Source: CATQHB01 sp965262595 (GTDB lineage: Bacteria > Chloroflexota > Dehalococcoidia > Lucifugimonadales > UBA3495). Taken from it: a stretch of 64,000 bases of DNA. Both the position numbers and the translations under genes were made by a program. Positions 61,702 to 64,000 of this stretch are shown here, piece after piece (within the stretch, counting starts at the first letter, position 1; every line of letters starts with the position of its first letter). The stretch covers positions 2,542,001 through 2,606,000 of the forward strand of contig OZ253548.1 in assembly GCA_965262595.1 (NCBI GenBank), given 5' to 3'. Under the pieces are notes generated by a model. It searched no databases and had not been told where the DNA came from. It saw only the letters and a program-made list of their open reading frames with translations.

Positions 61702-62111
61702 ACGGCTACCTGCTGGAAACGAATGTGATTTCGGAACTTTCCAGGATTACACCGGAACCTCAGGTTATCTCCTTCTTGACTGACCACGGGGACTGCTGGT
61801 TGCCCGCAATCTTGATGTACGAGTTGGAATTCGGCTTGCAAATCCCTCCCCAAGGCAGGCGCATGGAGCAATTAAGAACACTCCAATCATCGATACTTAA
61901 TGAGTATGAGGACCGCGTCATACCCATCGGGCGCAGGGAGGCAGAAATGACTGCCATTTTACAGGCAGATGCTAGAAAGGCTGGGCACACGGTTACCTTG
62001 GCCGACTCCTTGGTAGCGGGAACGGCAAGGGTTCATAACCTGTGTGTTGTCACAAGAAACGTTGGTGACTTTGAACCTTTGGCAGTGACAATTCTCAATC
62101 CGTGGCCCTGA
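61698..62111 (+). CDS. VapC/FitB-like PIN-domain toxin
   Basis: This 137-residue PIN protein begins NGYLLETNVISEL where most VapC proteins have LLDTNVISEL, so the first metal-binding Asp is a Glu (residue 7). YELEFG, TLADSLVAGTA and TRNVGDFEPL carry the other acidic residues. The start is a GTG overlapping the preceding stop by four bases. PIN toxins cut RNA (often tRNA). The substitution may weaken activity. Confidence 0.85.
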   Translation: MNGYLLETNVISELSRITPEPQVISFLTDHGDCWLPAILMYELEFGLQIPPQGRRMEQLRTLQSSILNEYEDRVIPIGRREAEMTAILQADARKAGHTVTLADSLVAGTARVHNLCVVTRNVGDFEPLAVTILNPWP

Positions 62112-62142
62112 CTGATTAGGGATTGTATTCTCATCCCCCGCC

Positions 62143-62172
62143 TTGCACCCGCACCCCCTTCGGGCCTATGAT
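62143..62172 (+). promoter_or_regulatory. candidate lysA promoter
   Basis: TTGCAC (62143-62148) and TATGAT (62167-62172) with an 18-bp spacer lie 38 bp before the lysA ATG. Confidence 0.5.
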
Positions 62173-62209
62173 ACCCCTTGCCAACATATCCCCATTTTGA
62201 GGTCAACAG

Positions 62210-63514
62210 ATGTTCCCCCAGAACGTTTTTCCCGACACTGCTCTAATTGACCGTCAGGGCTGCCTGGTCATTGGCGGTTGCAGCGCCCTGGACCTGGCCG
62301 AGCAGTACGGCACGCCGGTTTATGTGCTGGATGAGGACACGCTGCGCAACCGCTGCCGCAGCTATGTCAGCGAGTTTGAGCAGCGCTGCCCCGGCACTCA
62401 GGTGCTCTACGCTTCCAAGGCTTATATCAACCCGGCCCTGGCCCGGATATTTGAGGAAGAGGGGCTGGGGTTGGACGTAGTTTCCGGCGGCGAGCTGGCG
62501 GTGGCCGCCGCCGCCCGGTTCCCCCTGGATAAGGTATATTTTCACGGCAACAACAAGACGCCGGACGAGTTGGCCGATGCGGTGGCCCAGGGCATTGGCC
62601 GGGTAGTGGTGGACAGCTTTCACGAACTGGACTTGCTCGACCGCATCGCCGCCGAGGCCGGCAAGGTGCAAGATATCCTGGTCCGGGTGTCGCCGGGCAT
62701 TGACCCCCACACCCACGCCTACACCACCACCGGCATCATCGACTCCAAGTTCGGCTTTTCCATTCAGACCGGCCACGCCGCCGACGCCATCCGGCAAGCG
62801 TTGGCCGCGCCTCACCTGAACTTGCGCGGGCTGCACTTTCACCTGGGTTCGCCCATTTTTGAGCTGGAACCCTACGCCGCCGCCACCGATTTGGTGCTGC
62901 GGTTCGCCGCCGGTTTCCGGGAGGATGGCCTGGACTTGCAGGAGTTCAGCCCCGGCGGCGGCTTTGCCATTGCCTACACCCGGGACGATGCGCCGCCCCC
63001 GGTGGCCGACTACGCCGAAACGATAGTTTCCACCCTGCACTCCACCTGCAATGAACTGGGCCTGGCGATTCCCACCCTGCTAATCGAACCGGGCCGTTCC
63101 ATCATTGGCCCGGCCGGAGTCGCCCTCTACTGCATCGGCGCCATCAAGGATATTCCCGGGGTGCGTAAGTACGTCAGCGTGGACGGCGGCATGGGCGACA
63201 ACATCCGCCCGGCCCTGTATCAGGCGTCCTATGAGGTGCTGTCAGCGGGCAAGGCCAACCGCCCCGACACCGAGAAAGTAACCATTGCCGGCAAGTATTG
63301 CGAGTCCGGCGACGTGCTGGCTTCCGATATAATGCTCCCTACGGCGGAACCGGGGGATATCATCGCCATTCCCGCCGCCGGGGCCTACTGTCCCTCCATG
63401 GCCAGCAACTACAACCTCAACCCGCGCCCGCCCATCGTGCTGGTCAAGGACGGCCAAAGCCGAGTAATCCGCCGCCGGGAAAGCTACCAGGATCTGATGC
63501 TCTGCGACGTTTAA
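62210..63514 (+). CDS. lysA: diaminopimelate decarboxylase
   Basis: This 434-residue PLP fold-III enzyme makes L-lysine from meso-diaminopimelate. The PLP Lys is K70 in VLYASKAYINPAL. HFHLGSPI, FSPGGGFAIAYT and the EPGRSIIGPAG phosphate-binding region are typical, and GKYCESGDVLASD carries the catalytic Cys-Glu pair. Standard length. The next gene (holB) starts 12 bp downstream, so the two are cotranscribed. Confidence 0.96.
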   Translation: MFPQNVFPDTALIDRQGCLVIGGCSALDLAEQYGTPVYVLDEDTLRNRCRSYVSEFEQRCPGTQVLYASKAYINPALARIFEEEGLGLDVVSGGELAVAAAARFPLDKVYFHGNNKTPDELADAVAQGIGRVVVDSFHELDLLDRIAAEAGKVQDILVRVSPGIDPHTHAYTTTGIIDSKFGFSIQTGHAADAIRQALAAPHLNLRGLHFHLGSPIFELEPYAAATDLVLRFAAGFREDGLDLQEFSPGGGFAIAYTRDDAPPPVADYAETIVSTLHSTCNELGLAIPTLLIEPGRSIIGPAGVALYCIGAIKDIPGVRKYVSVDGGMGDNIRPALYQASYEVLSAGKANRPDTEKVTIAGKYCESGDVLASDIMLPTAEPGDIIAIPAAGAYCPSMASNYNLNPRPPIVLVKDGQSRVIRRRESYQDLMLCDV

Positions 63515-63526
63515 GGCGTTAGTGGT

Positions 63527-64000
63527 ATGTGGCAGGTTTACGGGCAAGACCACATTATCCGGCAGTTGGACGCCGGCCTGAAAACCGGGCGGCTGGCCCA
63601 TGCGTATCTGCTGGTCGGCCCGCCCCACGTGGGTAAAATGGCCCTGGCCCTGAACCTGGCGCAGGCGGTCAACTGCCTCGGCTCCCGGTCCGGGACGGGA
63701 ATTGATGCGTCGGGAATTGCAGCAGTGGGAATTGCAGCGGTGGAAATGGGCGGGCCGGAAATGGATGGCGGTCTCTTCGGCGGGGCGCCGGACGGTTTAC
63801 CCGCCGCTGCTGCCAACAGCGCACCCGATAGCCTATCCGCCGGTTTACCGGCTGACGTATCGGTTGTTGTTCCCGCCGATGTACCGGCTGGCGTATCGTC
63901 TGGCGTATCGTCTGGTGTACCCGTTGATGCTCTCGCCGACGTGCCGGCTGGCGTACCCGTTGATGCCCCGTGTGGGAATTGCATTCAGTGCCGCCGCATT
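63527..64000 (+). CDS. holB: DNA polymerase III delta' subunit, 5' part (runs off the right edge)
   Basis: 158 codons are visible. MWQVYGQDHIIRQLDAGL and AHAYLLVGPPHVGKMALALNLAQAVNC are the clamp-loader delta' start with its P-loop (GPPHVGKM, residues 36-43). The zinc module's last three Cys appear as CGNCIQC at the edge. Between the first Cys (VNC) and these, where normally about ten residues stand, roughly 90 low-complexity residues (Ala/Gly/Val/Asp, e.g. PAGVSSGVSSGVPVDA) are inserted. The remainder lies outside. Confidence 0.85.
   Translation, partial: MWQVYGQDHIIRQLDAGLKTGRLAHAYLLVGPPHVGKMALALNLAQAVNCLGSRSGTGIDASGIAAVGIAAVEMGGPEMDGGLFGGAPDGLPAAAANSAPDSLSAGLPADVSVVVPADVPAGVSSGVSSGVPVDALADVPAGVPVDAPCGNCIQCRRI

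Overview
The window is GC-rich bacterial chromosome. It carries an orphan hrcA, a polX with a PHP domain, form II carbon monoxide dehydrogenase-like genes, a DUF35/thiolase pair and a fructose-6-phosphate-aldolase-type transaldolase. My best guess from this gene content is a Chloroflexota (Dehalococcoidia-like) genome; that is inference, since no rRNA or other phylogenetic marker was compared. I found no tRNA or rRNA gene and no CRISPR array.

Layout. 1-6190: an AccI-type restriction-modification pair (endonuclease apparently frameshifted, methyltransferase running off the left edge) downstream of valS, then an ATPase/TOPRIM-like (DUF3226) pair. 6187-14457: an unknown gene, a four-S1-domain RNA-binding protein, a second ATPase/PIN-nuclease pair with a leaderless promoter, an unknown His/Asp-repeat protein translationally coupled to polX, and hrcA with a palindrome at its promoter. 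15341-25294: a cell-surface region of four exported proteins that share modules, interrupted by bioY, a degenerate metallo-beta-lactamase-fold gene and a hicBA toxin-antitoxin pair. 26058-29076: a response regulator, histidine kinase and lipoprotein operon. 29575-43787: housekeeping genes (rho, transaldolase, pyrG, ispH, thrC, prs, an amidohydrolase, an inositol-phosphatase-like gene) with a few nuclease-like and HEPN-like genes between them. 44413-53463: a GHKL ATPase fused to an HExxH protease-like end, an SDR, a tightly overlapping HEPN/unknown/TPR cassette, a sodium:solute symporter, DUF35/thiolase, and a DUF4258-DUF2283-Abi cassette. 53488-64000: surE (apparently starting at CTG), a cytochrome P450, coxS-coxL-coxM, an Abi/PIN pair, lysA and the start of holB.

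Two themes stand out. First, short tandem repeats are everywhere. Some lie in frame inside conserved genes: valS, the inositol phosphatase-like gene, the P450 tail, a 10 x 48-bp His-rich block in coxM, and a low-complexity insertion in holB. Others lie just upstream of start codons (pyrG, ispH, the phosphatase). Second, small candidate defence or toxin cassettes are scattered singly between housekeeping operons rather than gathered in one island. Many of them look more AT-rich than their neighbours.

The most system-like novelty is the surface cluster. Three proteins end in the same module of about 75 residues closing with NLTC-x3-NCWN-x-IVW. One of them also shares its N-terminal half with a membrane-anchored collagen-like protein. 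A near-identical promoter block drives both one surface protein and hicBA.
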